64,000 nt of DNA from an uncultured Treponema sp. (GCA_946535985.1 CAMNDY010000008.1:1-64000); one strand, 5' to 3'. Positions 1-7,349 are shown, counted from the first letter of the stretch. A program made the numbers and translations. The notes: generated by a model from the letters alone, not told the origin.

Positions 1-36
1 AAGTGAACTGTAGAGTTGTGATTTTTTAACTGCCAT
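1..36 (-). CDS. hsdM: Type I restriction-modification DNA methylase (HsdM), N-terminal codons only
   Basis: Only the first 12 codons are in the window; the gene continues leftward off the edge. The ATG at 36-34 is preceded by a good ribosome binding site (GGAGAA, about 6 nt away) and reads MAVKKSQLYSSL. From family knowledge this is very close to the usual N-terminus of HsdM, the N6-adenine methylase subunit of type I restriction systems (typically MAVKKSELYSSLW followed by a conserved helix). The call rests on that similarity alone. An extended -10 promoter lies upstream at 131-139. Its place beside a tRNA gene fits an acquired defence island, which is inference. Confidence 0.55.
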   Translation of the reverse strand, partial: MAVKKSQLYSSL

Positions 37-130
37 TTATTTCTCCAAAAGAATTATCTGATTATTTATTAACTTCATTTATCACGCAAATATCACTAAT
101 ATCACAATTGAGAGTTCTATATGATTAATC

Positions 131-163
131 ATTATACCATAGTTTTTGGGATTTTTGTTACAA
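131..163 (-). promoter_or_regulatory. Promoter for the hsdM-like gene
   Basis: On the minus strand an extended -10 (TGGTATAAT, 131-139) has the TGn motif next to a perfect TATAAT. A TTGTAA at 158-163 is 21 nt away, too far for a standard -35, so the extended -10 probably carries the activity. The leader to the ATG at 36 would be about 90 nt. Confidence 0.5.
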
Positions 164-209
164 TAAATCAGGATAAGACAATATTAATATAAAATCTCAC
201 TCACTTCGT

Positions 210-233
210 TTCGAGTCCTGCCCTCGCTATAAG
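210..233 (+). repeat. Inverted 24-nt copy of the tRNA-fMet 3' end
   Basis: These 24 bases are an exact inverted copy of 293-316, which covers the T-loop, the 3' half of the T stem, the 3' acceptor strand and a few bases past the tRNA. The two copies are 59 bp apart, with the tRNA terminator between them. No other part of a tRNA surrounds this copy, so it is a fragment. tRNA 3' ends are classic attachment sites for integrative elements. Such duplications are normally direct, so the inversion suggests a later rearrangement. Confidence 0.8.
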
Positions 234-247
234 AATACCTGTTAAAT

Positions 248-288
248 TAAAAACGCGTTTCCGTAATCTAGGAAACGCGTTTTCTTTT
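248..288. terminator. Bidirectional intrinsic terminator downstream of tRNA-fMet
   Basis: A perfect 12-bp inverted repeat (AAACGCGTTTCC, 8-nt loop, complement) is flanked by an A-rich left side and a T-rich right side, so it can act in both directions. On the minus strand it lies about 15 nt after the tRNA 3' end and is the likely terminator of that transcript. Confidence 0.8.
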
Positions 289-296
289 ATAGCTTA

Positions 297-369
297 TAGC
301 GAGGGCAGGACTCGAACCTGCGGCCTCCGGGTTATGAGCCCGACGAGCTGCCAACTGCTCTACCTCGCG
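297..369 (-). tRNA. Initiator tRNA-fMet (anticodon CAT)
   Basis: A complete cloverleaf of 73 nt. The acceptor is CGCGAGG paired with CCTCGCT, the D stem GAGC/GCTC, the anticodon loop CTCATAA, and the T arm GCAGG-TTCGAGT-CCTGC. The anticodon stem ends in three consecutive G-C pairs (GGG/CCC) next to the loop, the hallmark of initiator rather than elongator tRNA-Met. The first acceptor position is unpaired (C1 against U72), as expected for an initiator, although C1-A72 is the usual form. CCA is not encoded. The promoter is at 382-410 and the terminator at 248-288, so it is a monocistronic unit. Confidence 0.93.
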
Positions 370-381
370 TCGTGTTGGAGT

Positions 382-410
382 ATAATAAAGAATTCGGGGG
401 ACCTTGTCAA
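382..410 (-). promoter_or_regulatory. Promoter of tRNA-fMet
   Basis: The minus strand has a consensus -35 TTGACA (405-410), a 17-nt spacer and TATTAT (382-387). The predicted start is a few bases before the mature 5' end at 369. It also separates the tRNA unit from the end of recR at 446. Confidence 0.75.
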
Positions 411-445
411 GAGGACGACTTGAAAAACTATTAAAAATTTGTGAA

Positions 446-1045
446 TTAAATTTGGGAGCGGCCGCGGAAGCTTAGGGAAAGGGTGCGTTTGTCTATGTAT
501 TCGAGGTCGCCACCAACTGGGATGCCCATGGCAAGGCGGGTTACTTTTACCGGCGACGGCAGGGACAATTCGCTTATGACTTTGTTTATATATAATGCGG
601 TTGAGTCGCCTTCTACTGTGGGGTTGGTGGCTATAATAACTTCGGCAAAATTTCCTTTTTTGAGTCTTTCTAAAAGGGCGTTGATTGTGAGCTGGGCTGG
701 ACCTATTCCTTCCAGTGGTTTTATTAAACCGCCAAGCACATGGTAGAAACCTTTGTATTCGCCATAGGCTTCTATTGTGGTAACGTCCTGACTTTGTTCA
801 ACAACACAAAGCTGGCTCATTTCGCGAACGGGACTTGTGCAGATGGGGCAGGGGTCTGTTTCGGTCCACATTCCGCAAACGGAGCATGGTTTTATGCGTT
901 CTTTTAAAACTCCAAGGTTTTGGGCAAATCGGTGAACGTAAGCTTCGTCCTGCAAAAGCAGCCAGTTTACCATGCGCACTGCACTTTTTTTGCCTATGCC
1001 TGGGAGTCGGGAAAAATCTGCTGTAAGTTCTTCGAATGCGTTCAT
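446..1045 (-). CDS. recR: Recombination mediator RecR
   Basis: RecR works with RecF and RecO to load RecA at gapped DNA. The protein has an N-terminal helix-hairpin-helix (LPGIGKKSA, residues 14-22), a four-cysteine zinc finger (C54, C57, C66, C69) and a Toprim domain (VVEQSQDV near 78, then TNPTVEGDST). I start it at the ATG at 1045, giving 199 aa, the usual family length. The frame stays open upstream to 1096, but those 17 codons are encoded partly by a dispersed repeat (1071-1094) and have no family counterpart. It follows ybaB in the conserved dnaX-ybaB-recR order, so it is probably co-transcribed. The ribosome binding site is weak. Confidence 0.95.
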   Translation of the reverse strand: MNAFEELTADFSRLPGIGKKSAVRMVNWLLLQDEAYVHRFAQNLGVLKERIKPCSVCGMWTETDPCPICTSPVREMSQLCVVEQSQDVTTIEAYGEYKGFYHVLGGLIKPLEGIGPAQLTINALLERLKKGNFAEVIIATNPTVEGDSTALYINKVISELSLPSPVKVTRLAMGIPVGGDLEYIDKRTLSLSFRGRSQI

Positions 1046-1070
1046 TTTCTTTAATTTCATTTTACCGGGA

Positions 1071-1094
1071 CCCATCGACAAGCTCAGGGACCGC
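1071..1094. repeat. Dispersed TTCGACA-type repeat between ybaB and recR
   Basis: A copy of the dispersed repeat (core ATCGACAAGCTCAGGGACC here, one base off the usual TTCGAC). It fills almost all of the gap between the ybaB stop and the recR start and creates an in-frame N-terminal extension of recR that is probably not translated. Confidence 0.75.
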
Positions 1095-1101
1095 ACAAAG
1101 T

Positions 1102-1413
1102 TTATAATCCAAACTGACCTAAATCTAATCCGCCTAAAAGCGAAGAAGATTTTTCTTTTATCATTTCCTGAACATTGTCTACGGCATTTTTGTGAGCCGA
1201 AACAATCAAGTCTTCGAGCATTTTTACATCACGGTTATCAACACATATTGGATCAAGCTTTATATCCATCATCTGAAATTTTCCATTAAGAGTTACTGTA
1301 ACCATGCGGCCACCACTTGAACCTTGTGCACGAATATCTTCAAGCTCCTTCTGGAGTTTTTCTGACTGTTCTTTAATTGCCTGTGTGTTTTTTAATAAAT
1401 CAAACGGATTCAT
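1102..1413 (-). CDS. ybaB: YbaB/EbfC family nucleoid-associated protein
   Basis: A 103-aa DNA-binding protein of the YbaB/EbfC family, small dimeric proteins that coat DNA. It has the typical start MNPFDLLKN, an amphipathic helix (QAIKEQSEKLQKELEDI), the GRMVTVTLNGK strand region and a C-terminal helix rich in Lys and Ser. Its start codon overlaps the dnaX stop (ATGA), and its ribosome binding site GGAGG is formed by the last two glycine codons of dnaX, so translation is probably coupled. Downstream is recR, in the order conserved across bacteria. Confidence 0.92.
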   Translation of the reverse strand: MNPFDLLKNTQAIKEQSEKLQKELEDIRAQGSSGGRMVTVTLNGKFQMMDIKLDPICVDNRDVKMLEDLIVSAHKNAVDNVQEMIKEKSSSLLGGLDLGQFGL

Positions 1414-3335
1414 TTTTTACCTCCCGTTACAACTGTTCCCTTAAAAGCGTTTACAAGCACCTGAACCTGAACCGGAACATCTTCCTGAGCCTGATTCTCT
1501 GTTTGCTCTACCTGTTTTTCTTTTACAACAAAGTCCATAGGCTTTCCGTAAATCTTTGAAATGCGGTCTGCAACTGTGCGCAGGTTTTTCTGAATCAGCT
1601 GCAAATCAAGTGCTGATTCAATTGTTGTTTCAACCTTATTTTCAGAAACCTTCCACAATCCTGTTCGTTCCAGAACAGATGCTATAAAGCCTTCATTAAC
1701 AGCAAGCTCTGCAACAACACTACCTCGAAGCTGTGCAATTGTAATATCGCGTCCGTCGGCTGTGGTGATATGTTCATCAAGTTGAGCCACTACTTTATTA
1801 GCAGCAGTCTCTTCTTTTTCAAGGGCATCTTCATAAGAAGCTTCAGCTTCCTCGGCCTGAATCTCTTCTCCATAATTGTAATCATCATCCGGAGGATCAT
1901 CTGTATTTGTCCAGCCGTCATCATAATCAGCAGGTGGCTCTATTGGCGCCACTGAAGTTTCCACTGATTGTTCAGGCGGCAGTGGTCCGCCATCATGAAA
2001 AGGGCCGTTATTTCCTTCATCCTGCAAAGCCGAAAACTGAGGCATTCCATCTGGTAAAGGAGTCTGTCGTACCGGCTCGTTTACAGGAGAAGCTGCTGGG
2101 CTTTCTGGAATAGCGTTCGCAAGAGGAGCTTCTGCTGCAAGGCTTGCGGCCCCAGATCCGGCTGCAACACCAGGACCTGTCCCTGTCCCCGCTCCCATCA
2201 AAAGTCTTTGAGCAGCATCAATTGCCTTTTTGACTTCGGCATTTGAAACATAATCTGCAAGCCAGCAAAGACGGGAATAAGTTAATTCAATTTCATAACG
2301 TGGAGAAAGTGAATAACGGATATCTCTATATAATTGAAGGAAAATTGAAAGAGCGCGTTCCAACTGAACAGAGTTCCATTTTTCAAGAACAATCTTGCTG
2401 TAGCGTTCAACGCTGTTTCCAAGCAGAGCCTCTTTTGTAACTCCGTTTTTAATAAGAAGAAGACTGCGAAGATAATCGGCACTATTAGAAATAAGCTGTT
2501 CTATTGAAATACCGTTCTGAAGGAATTCATCAATAAAGCCAAGAACTTCTGTATTTTTTCCCTGGGCACAAGCTTCGAAAACCTGATTTAATCTATCAAT
2601 TCCAACAAGTCCAAGCTTGTCGCGGATTTTTTCGTATGTAATGTGTCCGTCGCTAAAGGCAACAACCTGATCAAAAAGAGTATAGGCATCGCGCATTGAA
2701 CCTGTTGATTCTCTGGCAATCCAGAACAAGGCTTCGTCATCGGCCTGAATTCCAAGTTCGGCAGCAGCATCGGCAAGACATTCCTTAACCTTATCAATTG
2801 CAACAAGACGGAAATTATACTGCTGGCAGCGCGATTTTATAGTTGCAGGAACTTTTTGAAGTTCTGTTGTAGCAAAAATAAATACAACATACTCCGGCGG
2901 CTCTTCGATTGTTTTGAGCAAAGCATTAAAAGCCGAAGTTGAAAGCATATGAACTTCATCTATAATATAGATTTTATATTTGCTTGAGCTTGGAGGAAAC
3001 TGAATTTCATCCTTAATCTGGCGAACATTTTCTACAGAGTTATTTGAAGCTCCATCAATTTCAATTACATCGAGCGAAGAACCCTTGATGATTTCCTGAC
3101 AATTAGAGCAGGTTCCGCATGGAGTTTCTGTAGGTCCATTCTGACAGTTTAAAGCCTTTGCCAGAATACGTGCTGTTGAAGTTTTTCCGCAACCACGAGG
3201 GCCCGAAAAAAGATATGCATGTGCGATTTTTCCCGATTTGATAGAATTTTTAAGCGTTGCAGCAACAAATTCCTGACCAACAAGGTCGTCAAACTGTTGA
3301 GGACGCCTACGGGTAGCTGTTACTTCATATGACAT
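1410..3335 (-). CDS. dnaX: DNA polymerase III subunit gamma/tau
   Basis: The clamp-loader ATPase of the replisome. Counting from MSYEVTATRRRPQ (641 aa), it has a Walker A GPRGCGKT (45-52), a zinc module with C64, C73, C76 and C79, a Walker B box DEVH (126-129) and a sensor region FATTELQKVPATIKSRCQ. Residues roughly 390-510 are a Pro/Ala/Asp/Glu-rich linker, then a C-terminal tau-like domain. A TTG five codons upstream (3350) is also in frame, but the family starts at MSYEV. There is no Shine-Dalgarno before this ATG, and a promoter is placed so that transcription should begin on the A of the ATG. First gene of dnaX-ybaB-recR. Confidence 0.94.
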   Translation of the reverse strand: MSYEVTATRRRPQQFDDLVGQEFVAATLKNSIKSGKIAHAYLFSGPRGCGKTSTARILAKALNCQNGPTETPCGTCSNCQEIIKGSSLDVIEIDGASNNSVENVRQIKDEIQFPPSSSKYKIYIIDEVHMLSTSAFNALLKTIEEPPEYVVFIFATTELQKVPATIKSRCQQYNFRLVAIDKVKECLADAAAELGIQADDEALFWIARESTGSMRDAYTLFDQVVAFSDGHITYEKIRDKLGLVGIDRLNQVFEACAQGKNTEVLGFIDEFLQNGISIEQLISNSADYLRSLLLIKNGVTKEALLGNSVERYSKIVLEKWNSVQLERALSIFLQLYRDIRYSLSPRYEIELTYSRLCWLADYVSNAEVKKAIDAAQRLLMGAGTGTGPGVAAGSGAASLAAEAPLANAIPESPAASPVNEPVRQTPLPDGMPQFSALQDEGNNGPFHDGGPLPPEQSVETSVAPIEPPADYDDGWTNTDDPPDDDYNYGEEIQAEEAEASYEDALEKEETAANKVVAQLDEHITTADGRDITIAQLRGSVVAELAVNEGFIASVLERTGLWKVSENKVETTIESALDLQLIQKNLRTVADRISKIYGKPMDFVVKEKQVEQTENQAQEDVPVQVQVLVNAFKGTVVTGGKK

Positions 3336-3341
3336 AATATC

Positions 3342-3371
3342 AGTATACAAAAAAAATGCACCTTTTTACAA
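3342..3371 (-). promoter_or_regulatory. Promoter of dnaX, predicted leaderless
   Basis: Minus strand: TTGTAA (3366-3371), an 18-nt spacer and TATACT (3342-3347), then six bases and the ATG at 3335. The expected start point is the A of the start codon. The -35 lies inside the loop and stem of the upstream gene's terminator hairpin. Confidence 0.6.
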
Positions 3372-3377
3372 GGTGCA
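3349..3377 (-). terminator. Terminator of the 3406-3849 lipoprotein gene
   Basis: Inverted repeat TGCACCTT / AAGGTGCA with a 5-nt loop, followed on the minus strand by eight Ts. It ends the upstream lipoprotein transcript and overlaps the dnaX promoter. Confidence 0.8.
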
Positions 3378-3405
3378 TTTTTTGCGTAAGCAGTTTTCTC
3401 CTTAT

Positions 3406-3849
3406 TTATTTTTCATCGTAAGGAGCTGTTTCACAAATTGCAGGAGAGTTTGTCCACAAGTTTACATAAACAGAATCTGTAAGATCTTCTTCTACAGGAA
3501 TATTTGCTGCTACATAAACAATCTTTCCTGCAGGTATTTCTTTTCCAAGAACAACAGCTTCAGAATCTTCACCAAGACTTACATTAATCTGATCAATTGC
3601 TTCTTCTGAAGACAAGGCCCATACAACTCTAATAGCTTCTCCTGCAACAGGAAGTTTTTCGTTTTCGAAGAGAGAAGAAATTTTGATTTGTGTTGGTTCT
3701 TCACTAAGTTCAACTGGTCCTCCAAGAATTCTTCCAATCTCTACACGATATACTTTTGGTCCTTTGTCTGCAGCTTTCTTTGAAGCACAGCTTGTAAATG
3801 CAAAACCCATAGCAAGAGCTATTGCAAAAATAGTAAAAATCTTTTTCAT
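3406..3849 (-). CDS. Small lipoprotein of unknown function
   Basis: 147 aa with a type II signal peptide: a lysine pair, a hydrophobic core, then lipobox FTSC with the acylated cysteine at 21. The rest (about 120 residues) is acidic, contains no cysteine ladder or known motif, and is predicted mostly beta. The start is set by a strong ribosome binding site (AGGAGG, 8 nt before the ATG). It is transcribed alone, with a terminator at 3349-3377. I do not recognise a family; it is probably anchored in a membrane and faces the periplasm or the surface. Confidence 0.7.
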   Translation of the reverse strand: MKKIFTIFAIALAMGFAFTSCASKKAADKGPKVYRVEIGRILGGPVELSEEPTQIKISSLFENEKLPVAGEAIRVVWALSSEEAIDQINVSLGEDSEAVVLGKEIPAGKIVYVAANIPVEEDLTDSVYVNLWTNSPAICETAPYDEK

Positions 3850-4004
3850 AATCGTATCCTCCTGAGTAAGGTTTCATAAAATATTAATCTGCACTTAATT
3901 GGGGCGTCCCCCGCCGTACTGATTTCGTATATTAAACCAAACTTTTTCTGCGAGGTAACAAAAAAATGTATTTTTTTTTATATTAATTTTTGTTATAATT
4001 ATCT

Positions 4005-4073
4005 TGTCATTGTCGGGCTCGACCCGGCAATCTCTATAAAAAATAGATATTCGGGTCAAGCCCGAATATGACA
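4005..4073. repeat. Paired REP-like hairpins (BIME) in the metY leader
   Basis: Two inverted copies of a palindromic unit: TGTCGGGCTCGACCCGGCA (4011-4029) and ATTCGGGTCAAGCCCGAAT (4049-4067). Each forms its own hairpin. The outer TGTCAT/ATGACA and inner ATCT/AGAT also pair, making one imperfect inverted repeat of about 30-bp arms. It lies between a possible -10 (TATAAT, 3994-3999) and metY. The 3850-4004 stretch upstream otherwise shows only AT-rich DNA and a small GGGG/CCCC hairpin at 3901-3911. Confidence 0.75.
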
Positions 4074-4118
4074 CTATTATTACACCAATATGACAAAATT
4101 ATTAAAAGAGGCCCGTAA

Positions 4119-5396
4119 ATGAAAATCGAGACAAAAGCTTTACATTCAGGATACAAACCTGCTAACGGTGGACCTGGAACTATTCCTATTGTACAGAGTA
4201 CAACTTACCGCTTTGACAGCTGCGCACATGTTGCAGATCTTTTTGATAAGCCTGTTGAATTTATGTATTCACGCTTTGCAAACCCTACCTGCGATGCTGT
4301 AGAAAAAAAGATTGCCGATATGGAAGGCGGCGTTGGCTGTATGCTTACCTCAAGCGGTCAGGCTGCAAGTCTCCTTTCTGTTTTGAATCTTTGTTCTGCA
4401 GGAGATAGCTTTATTGCTTCTTCTTCAATTTATGGTGGAACAATCAACCTCTTTGGTTTTACTCTTAAAAAGCTTGGCATTGAATGTATCTGGGTTGATG
4501 TTGACGCAAGCTACGAAGAAATCTGCAAGGCAATTAAACCAAATACAAAATGTATTTTTGGAGAAACTCTTGCAAACCCGGCCCTTACAGTTTTTGATTT
4601 TGAAGTTTGGGCTAAGGCTGCTCACGACAACAATCTTCCTCTTATTGTAGATAACACTTTTGCAACTCCAATCCTTTGCCGTCCTTTTGAATGGGGTGCA
4701 GATATTGTAGTTCACTCAACAACAAAATATATGGATGGTCACGCTGTTCAGGGGGGCGGTTGTATCGTAGACTCAGGAAACTTTGACTGGGAAAAGGCTT
4801 ACAAGGCAACAGGAAAATTTGCCGACATGGTAGAACCAGACGAAAGCTACCACGGACTTTGCTATGTAAAGGAATTTGGAAAAGCCGCTTACATCATTAA
4901 AGCCCGCACCCAGCTTATGAGAGACTTTGGATGCTATCCTGCAGCTCAGAGTGCTTTCTATTTGAACATGGGTCTTGAAACTTTACCGGTCCGCATGCCA
5001 CGCTACTGCGAAAATGCCCGCAAGGTTGCAGAATTTTTTAAATCAAGCGACAAGATTGCAAAGGTAATTTACCCTGGACTCCCTGGAGATAAATATTACG
5101 AGCGCGCCCAGAAGTATCTCCCGGACGGAACCTGCGGTGTAATTTCAATCAGCATCAAAGGTGGCCGCGACGCTGCAGTCCGCTTTATGGATGCTCTCCA
5201 GCTTGCTATTGATGAAGTTCACGTTGCAGATATCCGCACTTGTGTACTTCACCCGGCTAGCGCTACCCACCGACAGCTTACAGATGAACAGCTTGTTGCT
5301 GCCGGAATTGACGGCGGTATGGTAAGATTCAGCTGCGGTCTTGAAAATGTAGATGACATTATTGAAGACATTAAACGCGGACTTGCAGCCATCTAG
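4119..5396 (+). CDS. metY: O-acetylhomoserine sulfhydrylase (Cys/Met metabolism PLP enzyme)
   Basis: A PLP-dependent enzyme of the Cys/Met metabolism family, probably making homocysteine from O-acetylhomoserine and sulfide. The PLP lysine is K203 in HSTTKYMDGH. Other family residues are visible: Y50-S-R52, the Y105 loop SSIYGG and D178 (VDNTFATP). The length of 425 aa fits O-acetylhomoserine sulfhydrylases, which are longer than cystathionine gamma-synthases (about 380-400). Methionine gamma-lyase activity cannot be excluded from sequence. The ribosome binding site is AAGAGG. The next gene starts 7 nt after the stop, so the two are probably one operon. A REP pair occupies the leader. Confidence 0.87.
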   Translation: MKIETKALHSGYKPANGGPGTIPIVQSTTYRFDSCAHVADLFDKPVEFMYSRFANPTCDAVEKKIADMEGGVGCMLTSSGQAASLLSVLNLCSAGDSFIASSSIYGGTINLFGFTLKKLGIECIWVDVDASYEEICKAIKPNTKCIFGETLANPALTVFDFEVWAKAAHDNNLPLIVDNTFATPILCRPFEWGADIVVHSTTKYMDGHAVQGGGCIVDSGNFDWEKAYKATGKFADMVEPDESYHGLCYVKEFGKAAYIIKARTQLMRDFGCYPAAQSAFYLNMGLETLPVRMPRYCENARKVAEFFKSSDKIAKVIYPGLPGDKYYERAQKYLPDGTCGVISISIKGGRDAAVRFMDALQLAIDEVHVADIRTCVLHPASATHRQLTDEQLVAAGIDGGMVRFSCGLENVDDIIEDIKRGLAAI

Positions 5397-5403
5397 GCAT
5401 TAA

Positions 5404-6546
5404 ATGAATAAAATCATTTCTTTTATAAAGCGTGAGCCTGTGCTTTTTGCAGCAATACTGCTGGCACTGCTTGCGTTTATTTTTATAAGGCCTTCTCCAT
5501 CACTTTGCCTTGAAGCAATAGATTTTCGCACTCTGGCAATTTTATTCAGCCTGATGATTGTAATTAAGGCTTTTCAAAGTCAGAACTTTTTGAATATTAT
5601 TGCCGCTAAGCTTCTGCGGCTTTGTAAAAGTGAACGGGGCCTTTATTTTTTACTGACCTATCTTGTCTTCTTCAGCTCAATGTTTGTTACAAATGATGTT
5701 GCCCTTTTGACTTTTGTTCCAATCACGCTGCTCATTTTTACACGCATTGGCATGCCTGCCCTCACAATTGTTGTTTTAGAAACTCTTGCGGCAAATCTTG
5801 GCTCCTGCATAACTCCAATGGGAAATCCTCAAAACCTTTATCTCTTTTCTTACTACGGATTTTCTGCCGGCCAATTCTTCCTGCTTACTGCAAAAATCGC
5901 CGTTCCTTCTTTTTTGATTCTTGCAGTAATCATTCTTTTTATTACCAGAAAAAAGCAAAATGAAGCCGATGCCTTTAAAGGAAACCTTCTTCAAAGTCAG
6001 CTTTCTTTTCTTACTGTAGATTTCCGTACCTTCTTTTATGCTGCTGATTTTATAATCTGCCTGCTTACAGTTTTTCACCTTGTAAATTATATAATCATGC
6101 TTGGCTTTACGATTCTTGTAATGCTCATCTGCAACTTCAGGCTCTTTAAAAAAGTTGATTACAGTCTTTTACTCACCTTCTGCGGATTTTTTATTTTTAC
6201 AAAATCTCTTTCGACTGTCCAGGTCTTTTCTGATTTTATAAAGTCTATGCTTTCTAGTCCGGTAAAAACATACCTTACTTCAATAATCACAAGTCAGGTT
6301 ATAAGCAATGTTCCTGCAGCCCTTTTACTCAGCGGCTTTACCACAAACGGAGACATGCTTTTGCTTGGTGTAAACGTTGGAGGACTAGGAACCCTGATTG
6401 CTTCGATGGCAAGCGTAATTTCTTTTAAGCTTTACAGCAATTCAGAAGAAGGCCATTCACCTGTGGGTAAAAAGTATTTTGGAATCTTCACCATTTACAA
6501 TATGATCCTGCTTGTTATATTGGGTCTTGCAGTTTACATCATTTAA
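5404..6546 (+). CDS. Anion/citrate transporter family membrane protein (SLC13/ArsB-like)
   Basis: 380 aa, with about ten hydrophobic segments over almost the whole length. The segment VTNDVALLTFVPITLLIF followed by LGSCITPMGNPQNLYLFSYYG is the conserved signature of the ion transporter superfamily that includes citrate, dicarboxylate and ArsB/NhaD-type carriers. A second related motif (ISNVPAALLLSGFT) near residue 300 fits the internal repeat of this fold. Its position 7 nt after metY suggests co-expression and possibly a sulfur-related anion as substrate, but that is inference. The ribosome binding site is poor, consistent with translational coupling. Confidence 0.75.
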   Translation: MNKIISFIKREPVLFAAILLALLAFIFIRPSPSLCLEAIDFRTLAILFSLMIVIKAFQSQNFLNIIAAKLLRLCKSERGLYFLLTYLVFFSSMFVTNDVALLTFVPITLLIFTRIGMPALTIVVLETLAANLGSCITPMGNPQNLYLFSYYGFSAGQFFLLTAKIAVPSFLILAVIILFITRKKQNEADAFKGNLLQSQLSFLTVDFRTFFYAADFIICLLTVFHLVNYIIMLGFTILVMLICNFRLFKKVDYSLLLTFCGFFIFTKSLSTVQVFSDFIKSMLSSPVKTYLTSIITSQVISNVPAALLLSGFTTNGDMLLLGVNVGGLGTLIASMASVISFKLYSNSEEGHSPVGKKYFGIFTIYNMILLVILGLAVYII

Positions 6547-6610
6547 AACGTTTTATTAGTCCCGACCAATAGAAAAACCAACATTTTTGCATAATTTTTT
6601 AAACTTTTTA

Positions 6611-6640
6611 TTTGCGAATTCGCAAACCTGGTATTATAAT
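6611..6640 (+). promoter_or_regulatory. Promoter with palindromic operator upstream of 6688
   Basis: TTGCGA (6612-6617), a 17-nt spacer and TATAAT (6635-6640) form a near-consensus promoter. The -35 is embedded in a perfect 16-bp palindrome TTTGCGAATTCGCAAA (6611-6626), the size and placement expected of a dimeric repressor site. Confidence 0.65.
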
Positions 6641-6687
6641 AAATCTATAAAAAAATGGTTGAATGACCAAAAAATTAGGAGTTTTTT

Positions 6688-7170
6688 ATGAAAAAAATTT
6701 TTGCTTGTCTCATCACTATGATGTTGTTGGTTGGAGCTGTGTTCGCAGAAGAAGTAGTTATCTTTGAACCAGGTGTAACACCTGTAAAAGGCGCAAAGAT
6801 TGTTGAAGTAGACGGAGCTAAGTATCTTCAGATTAAGTGCTACGGCTATGATACAACTTTCAAAGTACCTGGAGTAGATTTGTCTAAATGTACAGAGTTT
6901 GAAGCAACTGTTTATGTTGACAAACCAAATGAAGGCTTCCAGGCAACTATTTCTATCAAAGATAAGGGCTATGGCGATATTGCAAACCCTCAGGTAGTTG
7001 GTCTTAAAGTAGAAGCACAGACAGGAAAAGTTGGACACGAGGTTCAGCAGTCTTGGAATAAATTGAGTAAAACAGACTTCTGTGAATTGATCCAGCCTAT
7101 GGTTCAGGATACAAAACAGTTCCAGCCAAAGAACTATACACTTTACATTGGTAAAATCGTAGCTCGCTAA
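6688..7170 (+). CDS. Secreted protein, single beta-sandwich-like domain, unknown function
   Basis: 160 aa with a clear type I signal peptide (MKKIF, hydrophobic core, VFA before EE) and no lipobox, so it is probably periplasmic or secreted. The mature part resembles one repeat unit of the 610-aa protein at 15697: a segment like GVDLSKCTEFEATVYVDKP matches GIDLSEYDRVRVELES there. That pattern suggests a carbohydrate-binding-like beta sandwich, which is inference. Monocistronic: its own promoter with a palindromic operator upstream and a strong terminator at 7197-7225. Good AGGAG ribosome binding site. Confidence 0.7.
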   Translation: MKKIFACLITMMLLVGAVFAEEVVIFEPGVTPVKGAKIVEVDGAKYLQIKCYGYDTTFKVPGVDLSKCTEFEATVYVDKPNEGFQATISIKDKGYGDIANPQVVGLKVEAQTGKVGHEVQQSWNKLSKTDFCELIQPMVQDTKQFQPKNYTLYIGKIVAR

Positions 7171-7196
7171 GCCGCAGATACATTTTAGCAATAGAA

Positions 7197-7225
7197 AGCC
7201 AGACCAAAAGGTCTGGCTTTTTTTT
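7197..7225 (+). terminator. Intrinsic terminator after the 6688 gene
   Basis: A 9-bp stem AGCCAGACC / GGTCTGGCT with an AAAA loop, followed by a run of Ts. Confidence 0.92.
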
Positions 7226-7248
7226 CCTTCGACAGGCTCAGGAACCGC
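7226..7248. repeat. Dispersed TTCGACA-type repeat
   Basis: An intergenic copy (core CTTCGACAGGCTCAGGAAC) immediately after the terminator T-run. Confidence 0.8.
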
Positions 7249-7318
7249 GGCCTTCGGGATTGACCACTAGACATTTTAATAAAAATTTATAAAATATTTA
7301 TCAATTTTTTCCCCAATT

Positions 7319-7349
7319 TTGCAAATTCTGTGTTATACTATATAGTATA
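7319..7349 (+). promoter_or_regulatory. Putative promoter of the polyphosphate operon
   Basis: TTGCAA (7319-7324), a 16-nt spacer and TATAGT (7341-7346). The -10 region lies in a perfect 16-bp palindrome TATACTATATAGTATA (7334-7349). The palindrome could be an operator or a by-product of AT-rich promoter sequence. Confidence 0.45.

Noticed and set aside
3850-4118. SAM riboswitch upstream of metY
   Set aside because: The hairpins are REP-type palindromes facing each other; no SAM-I or SAM-II core or kink-turn sequence is present.
6634-7191. 185-codon minus-strand frame over the 6688 gene
   Set aside because: Covers the promoter, gene and terminator of a clear plus-strand unit; Cys/Phe/Leu-rich shadow.
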